A DNA stretch of 64,000 nt. Source: Actinomadura rudentiformis (GTDB lineage: Bacteria > Actinomycetota > Actinomycetes > Streptosporangiales > Streptosporangiaceae). The stretch covers positions 1 through 64,000 of the forward strand of contig NZ_WBMT01000020.1 in assembly GCF_008923185.1 (NCBI RefSeq). Reading direction: 5' to 3'. The notes below the pieces were generated by a model. The model ran no database searches. It was not told the DNA's origin and saw only the letters and a program-made list of their open reading frames with translations. The position numbers were made by a program, and so were the translations under genes. Positions 17,908-26,733 of the stretch are shown here, in pieces (position 1 is the stretch's first letter; every line of letters begins with the position of its first letter).

Positions 17908-19601
17908 CGACGGTCGGTCACGCACCGAGCGCGCCGATCGCCGTGTCGCGGACGACCAAGGGGCGCCTGATCGCCTCCTGGATGTCGTCCACCGACCACA
18001 AGGTGATCGGCTATCTCTACCTGATCACGTCGTTCGTGATGTTCATGATCGGCGGCGTGATGGCGCTGCTGATGCGGGCCGAGCTGTACAAGCCGGGTCT
18101 GCAGGTCATGAGCAACGAGCAGTTCAACCAGCTGTTCACCATGCACGGCACGATCATGCTCCTGATGTTCGCGACGCCGCTGTTCGCCGGCTTCGCCAAC
18201 GTCATCATGCCGCTGCAGATCGGCGCGCCGGACGTCGCCTTCCCCCGCATGAACATGCTGGCCTACTGGCTGTTCCTGTTCGGCAGCCTCATCGTGCTGG
18301 CGGGCTTCCTCACCCCGGGCGGCGCCGCGAGCTTCGGCTGGTTCGCCTACGCGCCGCTGTCGGACGCGGTGCGCTCCCCGGGCGTCGGCGGCGACATGTG
18401 GGTGATGGGTCTGGCGATGTCGGGCTTCGGCACCATCATGGGCGCCGTCAACTTCATCACCACGATCCTGTGCATGCGCGCGCCCGGCATGACCATGTTC
18501 CGGATGCCGATCTTCACCTGGAACATCCTGCTGACCTCGATCCTGGTCCTGCTGGCGTTCCCGGTCCTGGCCGCCGCGCTGCTCGCCCTTGAGGCCGACC
18601 GCAAGCTCGGTGCCCACATCTTCGACGCCTCGCACGGCGGCGCATTGCTCTGGCAACACCTCTTCTGGTTCTTCGGGCATCCGGAGGTCTACATCATCGC
18701 GTTGCCCTTCTTCGGCATCGTGACCGAGATCCTCCCGGTGTTCAGCCGCAAGCCGATCTTCGGCTACATCGGCCTGGTGTTCGCGACGATCACCATCGCG
18801 GGCCTGTCCATCACCGTGTGGGCGCACCACATGTTCGTGACCGGCCAGGTGCTGCTGCCGTTCTTCTCGTTCATGACCTTCCTGATCGCGGTGCCCACGG
18901 GGGTGAAGTTCTTCAACTGGGTCGGGACGATCTGGCGAGGGCAACTGACCTTCGAGTCGCCGATGTTGTGGTCGCTCGGCTTCCTGGTGACCTTCCTCTT
19001 CGGCGGCCTGACCGGCGTCATCCTGGCTTCGCCGCCGATGGACTTCCAGCTGTCGGACTCCTACTTCGTGGTGGCGCACTTCCACTACGTGGTCTTCGGC
19101 ACCGTGGTGTTCGCGATGTTCGCCGGGTTCTACTTCTGGTGGCCCAAGTTCACCGGCAAGATGCTGAACGACACGCTCGGCAAGGTGCACTTCTGGCTGC
19201 TGTTCATCGGCTTCCACGGCACGTTCCTCATCCAGCACTGGCTGGGTGCGGCGGGCATGCCGCGCCGGTACGCCGACTACGCCAGCGAGTTCACCGGGAT
19301 GAACCAGGTCTCGACGGCCTTCTCGTTCCTCCTCGGCGTCTCGTTGCTGCCCTTCTTCTACAACGTCTACATCACGGCGAAGAAGGGCAAGAAGGTCGAT
19401 GTGGACGACCCGTGGGGCTACGGCTCGTCACTCGAATGGGCGACGTCCTGCCCGCCGCCCCGGCACAACTTCAACTCGATCCCGAAGATCCGTTCCGAGC
19501 GGCCCGCGTTCGACCTGCACCACCCGCACGTGGGTGCCAAGGGCGAGCTCGCGGGGACCGGCACGGGCACCGGGACCGGCGGCGTCCTGGAAGGGAAGTA
19601 G
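17904..19601 (+). CDS. ctaD: Cytochrome c oxidase subunit I
   Basis: 565-residue catalytic subunit with twelve membrane helices. Haem and CuB ligands are visible: MHGTIMLLMF (haem a), FFGHPEVYI and WAHHMF (CuB) and HFHYVVFG (haem a3/a). The Tyr of HPEVY is the crosslinked residue. The C-terminal tail is a flexible Gly/Thr stretch. The GTG start overlaps the ctaC stop. Confidence 0.97.
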   Translation: MTTVGHAPSAPIAVSRTTKGRLIASWMSSTDHKVIGYLYLITSFVMFMIGGVMALLMRAELYKPGLQVMSNEQFNQLFTMHGTIMLLMFATPLFAGFANVIMPLQIGAPDVAFPRMNMLAYWLFLFGSLIVLAGFLTPGGAASFGWFAYAPLSDAVRSPGVGGDMWVMGLAMSGFGTIMGAVNFITTILCMRAPGMTMFRMPIFTWNILLTSILVLLAFPVLAAALLALEADRKLGAHIFDASHGGALLWQHLFWFFGHPEVYIIALPFFGIVTEILPVFSRKPIFGYIGLVFATITIAGLSITVWAHHMFVTGQVLLPFFSFMTFLIAVPTGVKFFNWVGTIWRGQLTFESPMLWSLGFLVTFLFGGLTGVILASPPMDFQLSDSYFVVAHFHYVVFGTVVFAMFAGFYFWWPKFTGKMLNDTLGKVHFWLLFIGFHGTFLIQHWLGAAGMPRRYADYASEFTGMNQVSTAFSFLLGVSLLPFFYNVYITAKKGKKVDVDDPWGYGSSLEWATSCPPPRHNFNSIPKIRSERPAFDLHHPHVGAKGELAGTGTGTGTGGVLEGK

Positions 19602-19604
19602 CCG

Positions 19605-20015
19605 ATGCGCGTTCAGGCGTTCATGTTCTACGGGTGTGCGGTGTTCTTCCTCGCCACCGACGTCGTCTACTGGCTCTGGTCCAAGGACTGGACCGGCACC
19701 ACGGCGATGGCCCTGGCCGTCGGCCTGGCCGGCCTGATCGGGTTCTACATCCACTTCACGGTCCGGCGGCTGGAGAGCGCCAACGGCGGTCCTCTGTACG
19801 AGGACGACCCCGAGGGTGACATCGCCGACGCCGCCGGCGAGCTGGGCTTCTTCAGCCCGCACAGCTGGTGGCCGCTGTTCCTGGCGCTGTCCGCCGCGAT
19901 GGTCACGCTCGGCGTGGTCTTCGGCTGGTGGCTGGTGATCCTGGGCGCCGCAGCGACGATCATGACCTCGGTCGGTCTGGTCTTTGAGTACTACAGGGGT
20001 CACTTCTCTCACTGA
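19605..20015 (+). CDS. ctaF: Cytochrome c oxidase subunit IV
   Basis: 136-residue actinobacterial subunit IV of the aa3 oxidase. Four membrane helices; conserved segments include DVVYWLWSKDWTGT, DIADAAGELGFFSPHSWWPL and the C-terminal EYYRGHF. It lies three bases after ctaD and before a strong terminator, closing the operon. Confidence 0.93.
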   Translation: MRVQAFMFYGCAVFFLATDVVYWLWSKDWTGTTAMALAVGLAGLIGFYIHFTVRRLESANGGPLYEDDPEGDIADAAGELGFFSPHSWWPLFLALSAAMVTLGVVFGWWLVILGAAATIMTSVGLVFEYYRGHFSH

Positions 20016-20033
20016 TTGGCAAAGGATCCCCAG

Positions 20034-20071
20034 AGGGGCCGGTGTTCGCGAGCAGGCGAGCACCGGCCCCT
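20034..20071 (+). terminator. Hairpin after the ctaCDF operon
   Basis: AGGGGCCGGTG (20034-20044) pairs with CACCGGCCCCT (20061-20071) followed by TCAT; an 11-bp stem with further partial pairing in the loop. Confidence 0.85.
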
Positions 20072-20116
20072 TCATAATGGTCCGCGTCCCGCACGCCACC
20101 GTGCGGGTACGCAGCC

Positions 20117-21466
20117 ATGCATAGAGTGACAACCGGGGGTTCGACGGTGCAGGTCGGCGTCTCAGTATCGGCGCGGCGCGGACGCCGTGCCACCGCCGCA
20201 GTGATCGGAATGACGATGGCGGCCGGGGCCGCCGGGTGCTCGGACGGCGGCCTGACCGACGGCAGGGACGCCGTCAAGCTCTCGCTCACGCCTGGAGACG
20301 GCACGGGCTCGCTGCGCCCGGACAGCGCCATCATGGTGCAGGCGCAGAACGGCACCATCGAGAACGTCACCGTCACCGCCAAGGGCCAACAGGTCGAGGG
20401 CGGTCTCAGCGCCGACAGGACCAGATGGCAGTCGCGGTGGACGCTCGCCCCCGCCACCAAGTACAGGGTCACCGCCACCGCGCTCGGCCGTGACGGCAAG
20501 ACCCAGACCGTGACGAGCCGGTTCACCACCGCCAAGGTGAAGAAGTCGGTGGAGACCACGGTCGAGGCGCCGTCTGCCAAGGAGACGGTCGGGGTCGGGA
20601 TGCCGATCATCCTGAACTTCGACGAGGAGGTCGGCGACCGCGCGGCGGTGGAACGGGCGCTGGAGATCCGCTCGGACAAGCCCGTCGAGGGAGCCTGGCA
20701 CTGGTTCAACGACCAGCGGGTGGTGTTCCGGACCAGGAAGTACTGGCCACGGCACACCAAGGTCAGCTTCCGCGCCCACCTCAGCGGGGTGCGCTTCGCC
20801 GGCGGCGCGTACGGCACCGAGAACAAGAACATCGACTTCAGGATCGGTGACGAGCACATCATCAAGGCGAGCGAGAACTCGCACCAGATGTGGGTGAGGG
20901 TGAACGGCAAGCTCAAGCGCACCATCCCGGTCAGCATGGGGAGGGGCGGCCTCACGAAGTACATCACCACCAACGGCGACCACCTGACCATGGACAAGGG
21001 GAGCCCGGTCATCATGGACTCCTCCACGGTCGGCTGCGGGCCGGGCTGTCCGGGCTACTACCGCCAGACGGTCTACTCGGCCGTGCGCATCTCCGACAGC
21101 GGCGAGTACGTGCACAGTGCCCCCTGGTCGGTCGGCTCCCAGGGCAACAGCAACGTCAGCCACGGCTGCGTCAACATCAGCCCGAGCAACGCCTCCTGGT
21201 TCTACGACCTGGTCTACCGCGGCGACCCGGTGGAGATCACGGGCACCGCGCGGGAGCTGGAGCCCGAGAACGGCTGGGGCTTCTGGCAGCTCGACTGGGA
21301 GGACTGGGTGAAGGGCAGCGCCCTCAAGCAGTCCCTCCTCGTCGGCCCCCAGGGCGCGACCCCGGCCCCGGCGACCCCGCCCGCGCAGGCGGTGCCGTCG
21401 GCGCCCGCCTCGAAGCCGACGGACACCACGCCCGCCCCGAAGCCGACGGACGCTAGCGGCGGGTGA
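20117..21466 (+). CDS. L,D-transpeptidase lipoprotein (LdtMt2-like)
   Basis: Peptidoglycan crosslinking enzyme making 3-3 bridges, 449 residues. An N-terminal lipobox (AAGAAGCSDGG) is followed by two immunoglobulin-like domains (about residues 50-240). The YkuD catalytic domain carries SHGCVN with nucleophile Cys351 and the upstream His of YVHSAPW. A Thr/Pro/Ala-rich tail closes the protein. GTG at 20147 (VQVGVS) is an alternative start. The last 14 bases overlap the convergent M48 gene. Confidence 0.92.
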   Translation: MHRVTTGGSTVQVGVSVSARRGRRATAAVIGMTMAAGAAGCSDGGLTDGRDAVKLSLTPGDGTGSLRPDSAIMVQAQNGTIENVTVTAKGQQVEGGLSADRTRWQSRWTLAPATKYRVTATALGRDGKTQTVTSRFTTAKVKKSVETTVEAPSAKETVGVGMPIILNFDEEVGDRAAVERALEIRSDKPVEGAWHWFNDQRVVFRTRKYWPRHTKVSFRAHLSGVRFAGGAYGTENKNIDFRIGDEHIIKASENSHQMWVRVNGKLKRTIPVSMGRGGLTKYITTNGDHLTMDKGSPVIMDSSTVGCGPGCPGYYRQTVYSAVRISDSGEYVHSAPWSVGSQGNSNVSHGCVNISPSNASWFYDLVYRGDPVEITGTARELEPENGWGFWQLDWEDWVKGSALKQSLLVGPQGATPAPATPPAQAVPSAPASKPTDTTPAPKPTDASGG

Positions 21467-22814
21467 GCGGGGGAGGCTCGGGCACGTGGTTCTGGCGGGC
21501 CCAGTCACGTGCCATGGCGATGCGTTCCGGCGCGGCGGGATGGCTGAACCACAGCAGGTGTTCGAGGGTGTCCGGTCGAAGCTCGGAGATGTTGCGGACG
21601 GACAGCTCGTGCTGCATCGTCACGAACGTCTCGGGGTCGCGGGTCAGGTCGAGCGCGTGCGCGTCGGCGCGGGCCTCGATGTGGCGGCTGATGAGATTCT
21701 GAACGGGGCCTCCCACCTGCGTCGCCACGGTGATGAAGGCCAGGAGCAGCGCCACGGAACGGGGATCGGCAAGGCTCTGGCCCGCCTGGGCGCGGCGCCG
21801 CAGGGCGGGAGAGGTCAGGAGGAGCTGGAGGAGGCACACCGCCCCCGCGACGCCCAGGGCGCCGATCAGTGTTCCGTGGAGGACGTCATTGCGCTTGGCG
21901 TGGCCAAGCTCGTGCGCCACGATCGACTCGATGCGCTTGGGCGGCGACTTCAGGAGCGTGTCGTACACGACGATGCGCCGGGTGGAGCCGAAGCCGGAGA
22001 CATAGGCGTTGAGCGCGGTGGTGCGCCGGGAGGCGTCCGCGACCAGCACGTCCTTCACCGGCACGCCGTCTCGTTGAGCCATGGCCAGCAGGTCGGTCCG
22101 CAGCTGGCCGGCGGGCAGCGAATGGAACTTGTTGAAGACCGGCTCGACCACGATCGGGTAGATGAACGACACCGCGATCACCAGGGCGAACGCGCCCGCC
22201 GCCGCGCCCGTCCACCAGTAGCGCGGGAAGCGCCGCAGCAGCCAGTACAGCAGCAGAAGCGTCATCGACCAGATCGTCCACGTGACGCCGAGCGACTTCG
22301 CCTGGTCCACGAGCCACTCCGGCCAGCTCTGGGTGGACAGGCCGTACCGGCGCAGGACCGTCTCGCTCCAGATGGCGAACGGCAGCCCCGCCAGCCGCAG
22401 AACCGTCGTGAGGACGAGGGCGGCCCCGATCACCCGGAGCGGCCACCGGCGGACGCGCGCGGTCGCCCAGCCGATGAGGCGGGAGCCCAGCGGCGTGAGG
22501 CCGAGGAGCAGGACCAGGGCCAGGCCGAGGACGAGCCGGGCGTACGCGGGCGGGGTCAGCGCGGAGTCGAAGGCGCGCGAACGGGCGATCTCGGCCGGGG
22601 TGAAGTCCAGGGCGGGTTCGGCGGCGACGGGCCCGCCCGGCACGTGCTCGGGGATCGGATGCCACGGTGTGGTCAGCGCCAGGATCACGCCGACGGCCGC
22701 GAAGAGCACGGCGGCGGCGATCGCGGCGGCGATCCTCGGCCGCCGCATACCTTGGGCGCCGTCTGTGCGGTCCGGGTCGGCTTGACCGTCCGCCCGCTCT
22801 TCCAACTCGGTCAA
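21453..22814 (-). CDS. Ste24-like M48 membrane protease
   Basis: 453-residue integral membrane zinc protease of family M48A. It has five or six hydrophobic helices, VAHELGHAKRND with the two zinc His, and EARADAHALDLT with the third ligand. A short Gly/Asp-rich N-terminus precedes the first helix. The start is a TTG overlapping the TGA of the upstream peptidase gene (TTGA), so the two are coupled. In bacteria such Ste24-like proteins are quality-control proteases; CAAX processing is not implied. Confidence 0.9.
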   Translation of the reverse strand: MTELEERADGQADPDRTDGAQGMRRPRIAAAIAAAVLFAAVGVILALTTPWHPIPEHVPGGPVAAEPALDFTPAEIARSRAFDSALTPPAYARLVLGLALVLLLGLTPLGSRLIGWATARVRRWPLRVIGAALVLTTVLRLAGLPFAIWSETVLRRYGLSTQSWPEWLVDQAKSLGVTWTIWSMTLLLLYWLLRRFPRYWWTGAAAGAFALVIAVSFIYPIVVEPVFNKFHSLPAGQLRTDLLAMAQRDGVPVKDVLVADASRRTTALNAYVSGFGSTRRIVVYDTLLKSPPKRIESIVAHELGHAKRNDVLHGTLIGALGVAGAVCLLQLLLTSPALRRRAQAGQSLADPRSVALLLAFITVATQVGGPVQNLISRHIEARADAHALDLTRDPETFVTMQHELSVRNISELRPDTLEHLLWFSHPAAPERIAMARDWARQNHVPEPPPLTRR

Positions 22815-24235
22815 CGCAGCTCCTCGCGCAGGTAGTCACGCCACATGGCGGTGAAGCGGGCGGGGGTGACGCCCAGCACCTCGCGCAGGGCGGCCGTCTC
22901 GGACCGGCGCCCGGCGGCGCGGTAGAACCGGACGAGCTCCCGTTCACCGTACCGGTCAGCGATCATCCGGCAGGCCAGCCACGCCTCCTGGTACGCCTGG
23001 GAGAGGCGCGGCGAGGTGCCCTCGAACGCCGCGCGGCCGGGGAGGGCGGCCGGTACGCGGTCCGCACTGATCTCCCGGCTCAGCTCCCGGGCCGCCGACC
23101 GTACGCTCACCTTGGCCTTGCGGTAGCCGACATAGTCGGCGAAGCCTTCGATGAGCCAGAGCGGGGTACGGCCGTCCCGGGCGCCGCCGGTGGCCACGTG
23201 GGTCAGTTCGTGGGTGAGGACGACGTTCTGGCCGAGGTCGTTCAGGCGGCCGAACGTGCCCGGCGAGACGATGATGCGGTCCTCGCCGCGCCCGCCGGAC
23301 GCCGAGGGGGCCACCGTGGCCAGCGCGGCGATCTCCTTGAGGTTCTGGGCGTCGCCGACCAGGGCCGCCGCCATGGCGGGATCGGCCGGGACGAGAACCA
23401 CCGCGCGCCCGGGCCAGTCCGAGCCGACCACGCCGGTCACGACGGGCACGGCCGCGTCCAGGCGCCGGGCGATCCCGTCGAGCCCGGGAGCGTCGCCGAT
23501 GACCAGCCCGTTGCGGCCGCGCCGGACGCTCAGCGGCCCGCCGTCCCAGATCTCGACATCGTCGCGCAGGCCACGGCCCGCGGCATCGCCGACGATCACC
23601 CAGGCGCCGGACCGGGGGGCGAACGTGAGATGGCGGGTGCGCGCCACCGCGCCGCGATCGAAACCGCGCAGCTTGTACTGGAGGCTGACCCGGACGGCCG
23701 GTGAACGGGAGGGGCCCGCAGGCTCGATTCCCTCGTACCGTTCCCGCCAGGACTCCAGCGGCAGCTTGGTGAGGTTGTCGAAGACCTTCGCCTGCGCCTC
23801 CTGAAAGGCCGCCGGAGCTGAGGCGACGGTCGCGAGGAACCGCGCACGGTCGTGCTCGCGCACGGCGGTGGCGCGATTGGCAAGGACGGCCTCGACCGCG
23901 CGGGCGTCGGGAACGCCCGCGACCGGGGCCGTCGCGGCGGCCTCGCTCGGGGAGGCGTCTGCCGGGGAGGCGTCCCCTCGGGTCGAGGCCAGCCCGACCC
24001 CGGCCACCAGCGCGCAGGCGGCCGCACCAAGGCCGATCAGCGCCACGGCCCGGCGACGTGGCAAGCCACCAGGCCCGCCGCTCTCCTCGTCCGACAGCAG
24101 GCCAAGCCGCTCGTCTGGCGGCGGGCCATGTCGCTCGTTCGTCGGCAGGCTCGGCCGCTCTTCTGATGCGCCAGGTCGCTCGGCCGGTGGCGGGCCGGGC
24201 CGCTCGTCCGGCAGGCCGGAGCGCTGGTCCTCCAT
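22811..24235 (-). CDS. Membrane-anchored gluzincin-like peptidase
   Basis: 474-residue protein. A Pro/Arg/Glu-rich cytoplasmic segment (~60 residues, ERPG-type repeats) is followed by one membrane helix (AVALIGLGAAACALVAGVGLA). A large extracytoplasmic part ends in a peptidase MA-like domain with VLTHELTHVAT and, downstream, LIEGFADYVGY. The HExxH plus Glu arrangement is that of gluzincins, so zinc protease activity is likely. The substrate is unknown. Coupled to the Ste24-like gene. Confidence 0.85.
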   Translation of the reverse strand: MEDQRSGLPDERPGPPPAERPGASEERPSLPTNERHGPPPDERLGLLSDEESGGPGGLPRRRAVALIGLGAAACALVAGVGLASTRGDASPADASPSEAAATAPVAGVPDARAVEAVLANRATAVREHDRARFLATVASAPAAFQEAQAKVFDNLTKLPLESWRERYEGIEPAGPSRSPAVRVSLQYKLRGFDRGAVARTRHLTFAPRSGAWVIVGDAAGRGLRDDVEIWDGGPLSVRRGRNGLVIGDAPGLDGIARRLDAAVPVVTGVVGSDWPGRAVVLVPADPAMAAALVGDAQNLKEIAALATVAPSASGGRGEDRIIVSPGTFGRLNDLGQNVVLTHELTHVATGGARDGRTPLWLIEGFADYVGYRKAKVSVRSAARELSREISADRVPAALPGRAAFEGTSPRLSQAYQEAWLACRMIADRYGERELVRFYRAAGRRSETAALREVLGVTPARFTAMWRDYLREELR

Positions 24236-24280
24236 GCGGCCGATCCTATTGAGCCGCCGCCGCGGCCTGCGCCGGACGGG

Positions 24281-25081
24281 TCATTTCGCGTAGTCGGGGT
24301 AGCCGTAACCCACGATCTGGCCGGGCGAACGATTCTCGATCTTGACCGCGTTCGAGGTGTTGCCCTCCACGGTCTGGATCGTTCCATCGCCGTTGTCCTT
24401 GATCACCATGCCGACATGCTCGATGTCGTCGATGTTCTTGGAGCCGCTCCAGTTGAAGAAGACGATGGCGCCCGGCTGGGGCTTGCTGCCCCAGCGGTTC
24501 CGGCTCTGGAACCACTTGGCGTGCTCGACCGTCCAGGCGTCGCTGCCCATGCTGTGGCCGAAGGAGAGCTGCTCGCCGATCCAGGAGACGAACATGTCGC
24601 ACCACGCGGCGTCGTTGTAGCCCTCCAGGTCACCGCCGTCGCGCGCCAGCGTCTCCTTGGCGCGGGCGGTGCTCATGTACCAGTCCTGGAACTTGGTCTC
24701 GCCGCTGCTGCTCTCAGCGATGCCGACCTGGGACGTCGCCAGCTTGATGGCGTCGGCGGCGGTGGGCGTCTTCGGCGCGGCCTTGACGGGCGCCTTCGCG
24801 GGGGCCTTCGCGGCGGCGGCGGTCTTGGGGGTGGTGCTCGCCTTGCTCGCGTCGCCGGAGAGCTTGTTCGGCACATTGTGCGAGCCGGGGGCCTTGGCCG
24901 TCAGTTCGGCCGCCGCGCCGGCGACCGGCGGCTTGGCCGTTCCGGTCCCGGCAGGGGCCGCGCCTATGGCTGCTTGTGCGGTGACTGCGACCGCGCCGAT
25001 GACGGCCGCGCCGGCGACGAGGCCGCCGGTGGTCCGAAGGCTGATGGCCAGCGGACTGGGTTTGCGGTGCTTGCCTGCCAC
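24281..25081 (-). CDS. Secreted CHAP-domain cell-wall hydrolase under riboswitch control
   Basis: 266-residue secreted protein: basic N-terminus, hydrophobic signal (GGLVAGAAVIGAVAVTAQA), an Ala/Lys/Pro-rich linker (residues ~75-105), then a CHAP-type amidase domain with catalytic Cys in AAWCDMFVSWIG and His in DIEHVGMV. Such enzymes cleave peptidoglycan stem peptides or crossbridges. The GTG at 25081 has AAGGAG about nine bases upstream. The leader is a c-di-AMP riboswitch, so expression should fall as c-di-AMP rises. Confidence 0.9.
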   Translation of the reverse strand: MAGKHRKPSPLAISLRTTGGLVAGAAVIGAVAVTAQAAIGAAPAGTGTAKPPVAGAAAELTAKAPGSHNVPNKLSGDASKASTTPKTAAAAKAPAKAPVKAAPKTPTAADAIKLATSQVGIAESSSGETKFQDWYMSTARAKETLARDGGDLEGYNDAAWCDMFVSWIGEQLSFGHSMGSDAWTVEHAKWFQSRNRWGSKPQPGAIVFFNWSGSKNIDDIEHVGMVIKDNGDGTIQTVEGNTSNAVKIENRSPGQIVGYGYPDYAK

Positions 25082-25100
25082 GAGTGGGGCTCTCCTTGGG

Positions 25101-25277
25101 CTTCCATGCCGCCTACCGGGTTAGCTGACGGGTTCGGGCGTGGAAGCTGCCCTACGGCCTGCAGGCAGGCCGATTCACCCCAGGGAACATGTCGGGCGCA
25201 GCCCGTCCGTTGAAGGGTGGGGCTGCGGGACGGTGGGTCCCCGGCTCCGCGTGTGGCGCGGACTCGGCGGTGGCCGT
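25101..25277 (-). promoter_or_regulatory. c-di-AMP riboswitch (ydaO-yuaA type), copy A
   Basis: On the minus strand this leader shows the conserved ydaO segments in order: GGAGCCGGGGACCCACC, GGGGTGAATC, CGTAGGGCA and CCCGAACCCGTCAGCTAACC followed by CGGTAGGCGG. It ends about 20 bases before the CHAP gene's start. The ydaO class binds two c-di-AMP molecules and turns off wall-hydrolase and osmolyte genes. Boundaries are approximate. Confidence 0.92.
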
Positions 25278-25305
25278 CTGGGACGGCCTGAGATTCGGTG
25301 TGAGG

Positions 25306-25425
25306 GGAGGAGCGGGCGCGGCCCCCCCGGGGGAGGGGCCGGCCCCCCCCCCCCGGGGTGCTTGGCGGTGTGCGGGGCGGAGCGGGCGCGGCCGCCGGGG
25401 GGACGGGCCGGCCGCCCCCGCCAGG
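25306..25425 (-). repeat. Two imperfect GC-only repeats with a 12-C run
   Basis: Two ~45-base units, at about 25306-25355 and 25379-25425, each start GGAGCGGGCGCGGC and continue into self-complementary G/C blocks. The first contains twelve consecutive C (25343-25354). They lie between the end of the NlpC/P60 gene and riboswitch A. They could fold as strong hairpins ending the upstream transcript. Confidence 0.7.
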
Positions 25426-25455
25426 GGATGGTTCTGGATCAGTTGGGGTTCTGGA

Positions 25456-26016
25456 TCAGTAGGGACGGACGGCGCCCGAGAAGGTCTTCTTGCGGTAGCT
25501 GTTGAGCCTGACGACCTTCACGTGGCTGCCGGAGTTGGGGGCGTGGATCATCCACACCTTGCTCCCCTTGCGCTTGGACACGATGCCCACGTGGCCCTTG
25601 CCGTGGAAGAAGACGAGGTCACCCGGAGCGAGCTTGCTCCAGGACACCTTGTTCTTCACGGCGCGGTACTGGGCGGTCGTGACGCGCGGGAGCTTGACGC
25701 CCGCCTTCCGGTAGGACCACTGGACCAGACCGGAACAGTCGAAGGCGTTCGGGCCCGCCGCGCCGTAGCGGTACGGCTTGCCCTTCTTCTTGTGGGCGGC
25801 CTTGAGGGCCTTCTGCGCCGTCTTCTGGCGCTCGGCCCACGACCTGTTCTTGGCCTGCTTGACCACCGTGGCCACGGGTTGGGCCTTGGTGGCCGCCTCA
25901 GCAGAGGGGGCAGGGCCCGCCGGCACGAGGGGAGTGACGACCGCTGTGGCGATCGCGAGGCCACCGGCGACGCGGACGCGACGGGTCGTGCTGAGAGCGT
26001 TGCTGGACAGGGGCAT
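25456..26016 (-). CDS. Secreted NlpC/P60 hydrolase under riboswitch control
   Basis: 186-residue secreted endopeptidase: signal peptide (about 40 residues, ending near AEAATKA), a short Lys-rich helix, then NlpC/P60 with catalytic Cys in FDCSGLVQWSYRKAG, His in GHVGIV and a third polar position in MIHAPNSG. It probably cuts D-Glu-mDAP links in peptidoglycan. AAGGAG abuts the ATG at 26016 with no spacer, so the real start may be the CTG two codons later (26010). The leader is a second c-di-AMP riboswitch. Confidence 0.9.
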   Translation of the reverse strand: MPLSSNALSTTRRVRVAGGLAIATAVVTPLVPAGPAPSAEAATKAQPVATVVKQAKNRSWAERQKTAQKALKAAHKKKGKPYRYGAAGPNAFDCSGLVQWSYRKAGVKLPRVTTAQYRAVKNKVSWSKLAPGDLVFFHGKGHVGIVSKRKGSKVWMIHAPNSGSHVKVVRLNSYRKKTFSGAVRPY

Positions 26017-26022
26017 CTCCTT

Positions 26023-26206
26023 CTTCCAGACGCCTACCGGGTTAGCTGACGGGTTCGGGCGTGGAAGTTGCCCTACGGTGCGCCCGGTTCGAGAAGCTCG
26101 AAGAGAGGGCGCGCCGATTCACCCCGGTCGGGGCGGGCCCAGGGGAGGGCCGTGCCGCCGAAAGGTGGGTCCCCGGCTCCGCGCGATGGCGGACTCGGCG
26201 CTGCCG
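26023..26206 (-). promoter_or_regulatory. c-di-AMP riboswitch (ydaO-yuaA type), copy B
   Basis: The minus strand again carries GGAGCCGGGGACCCACC, GGGGTGAATC, CGTAGGGCA and CCCGAACCCGTCAGCTAACC, then CGGTAGGCG. The segments are nearly identical to copy A, while the peripheral stems differ (here GCGCGCCCTCTC...). It ends six bases before the annotated ATG of the NlpC/P60 gene, close enough for the aptamer's 3' stem to affect ribosome access. Confidence 0.92.
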
Positions 26207-26661
26207 CGGCGATCCTTGGGCCTGATGGGGCCCGTACAACGGGACCCTGTGTCCCGTGTGCGAAAGCGCGGCGCTGATTTGTTTGGGATGAGCGGCCTCA
26301 GATGGGCGTTCGCTCGATGGCCAGAGCCCGATGGTTGAACCGCCGTGGCGCGCTCGCTGGCGCCATGCACGCCATGCCCGTTCGGGCCGCTGAGCGTGCG
26401 CACTGTGCGGTTTGGGCCGGCCGGCCTCCGTGGAGACCGGGTGCGGCGCGTGGAGGGCGTCGCACCGGCGGGGCACCTGGAAGGTGTCGCGCCTGGGGGC
26501 GGGCACCTGGAGGGTGCCGCGCGAGGAGGTGGCACCTGGAGGGCGCCCGCCTCCTGTGACGCCCTAGGGCGTCGGGGGCGATGCGACGCTTGGTGAGCGC
26601 CGCAAGTCGCCACAAAGTACCAAAAGGTCACGCGAAAGCAAATCCCCCGCAAAGCAAAACA
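26207..26661. other. Non-coding stretch with short direct repeats
   Basis: I see no convincing gene here. At about 26468-26550 a GGCACCTGGAGGGTG-type unit recurs three times. The region probably holds the promoter of the riboswitch-controlled NlpC/P60 gene on the minus strand. The open frames on both strands have no recognisable domain. Confidence 0.5.
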
Positions 26662-26680
26662 GACCAGGTCAGACCTGGTC
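26662..26680 (-). terminator. GACCAGGT-CAG-ACCTGGTC hairpin
   Basis: A perfect 8-bp stem with a 3-base loop about 55 bases downstream of the NlpC/P60 gene at 26734-27732; a terminator or protein site. Confidence 0.5.
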
Positions 26681-26733
26681 CGTTCGCGATGTGTCGTGCC
26701 TCACGGGGCCGTCGGGATGCCCGTTGGGGTCCG

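Noticed and set aside
25306..26550. Possible CRISPR array from clustered short repeats
   Set aside because: Repeats are G/C-only or imperfect with no regular unique spacers; they fit hairpins and slippage.
26119..26652. 177-codon minus-strand frame before riboswitch B
   Set aside because: Pro/Arg/Ala-rich, overlaps the riboswitch and short repeats, no homology recognised.
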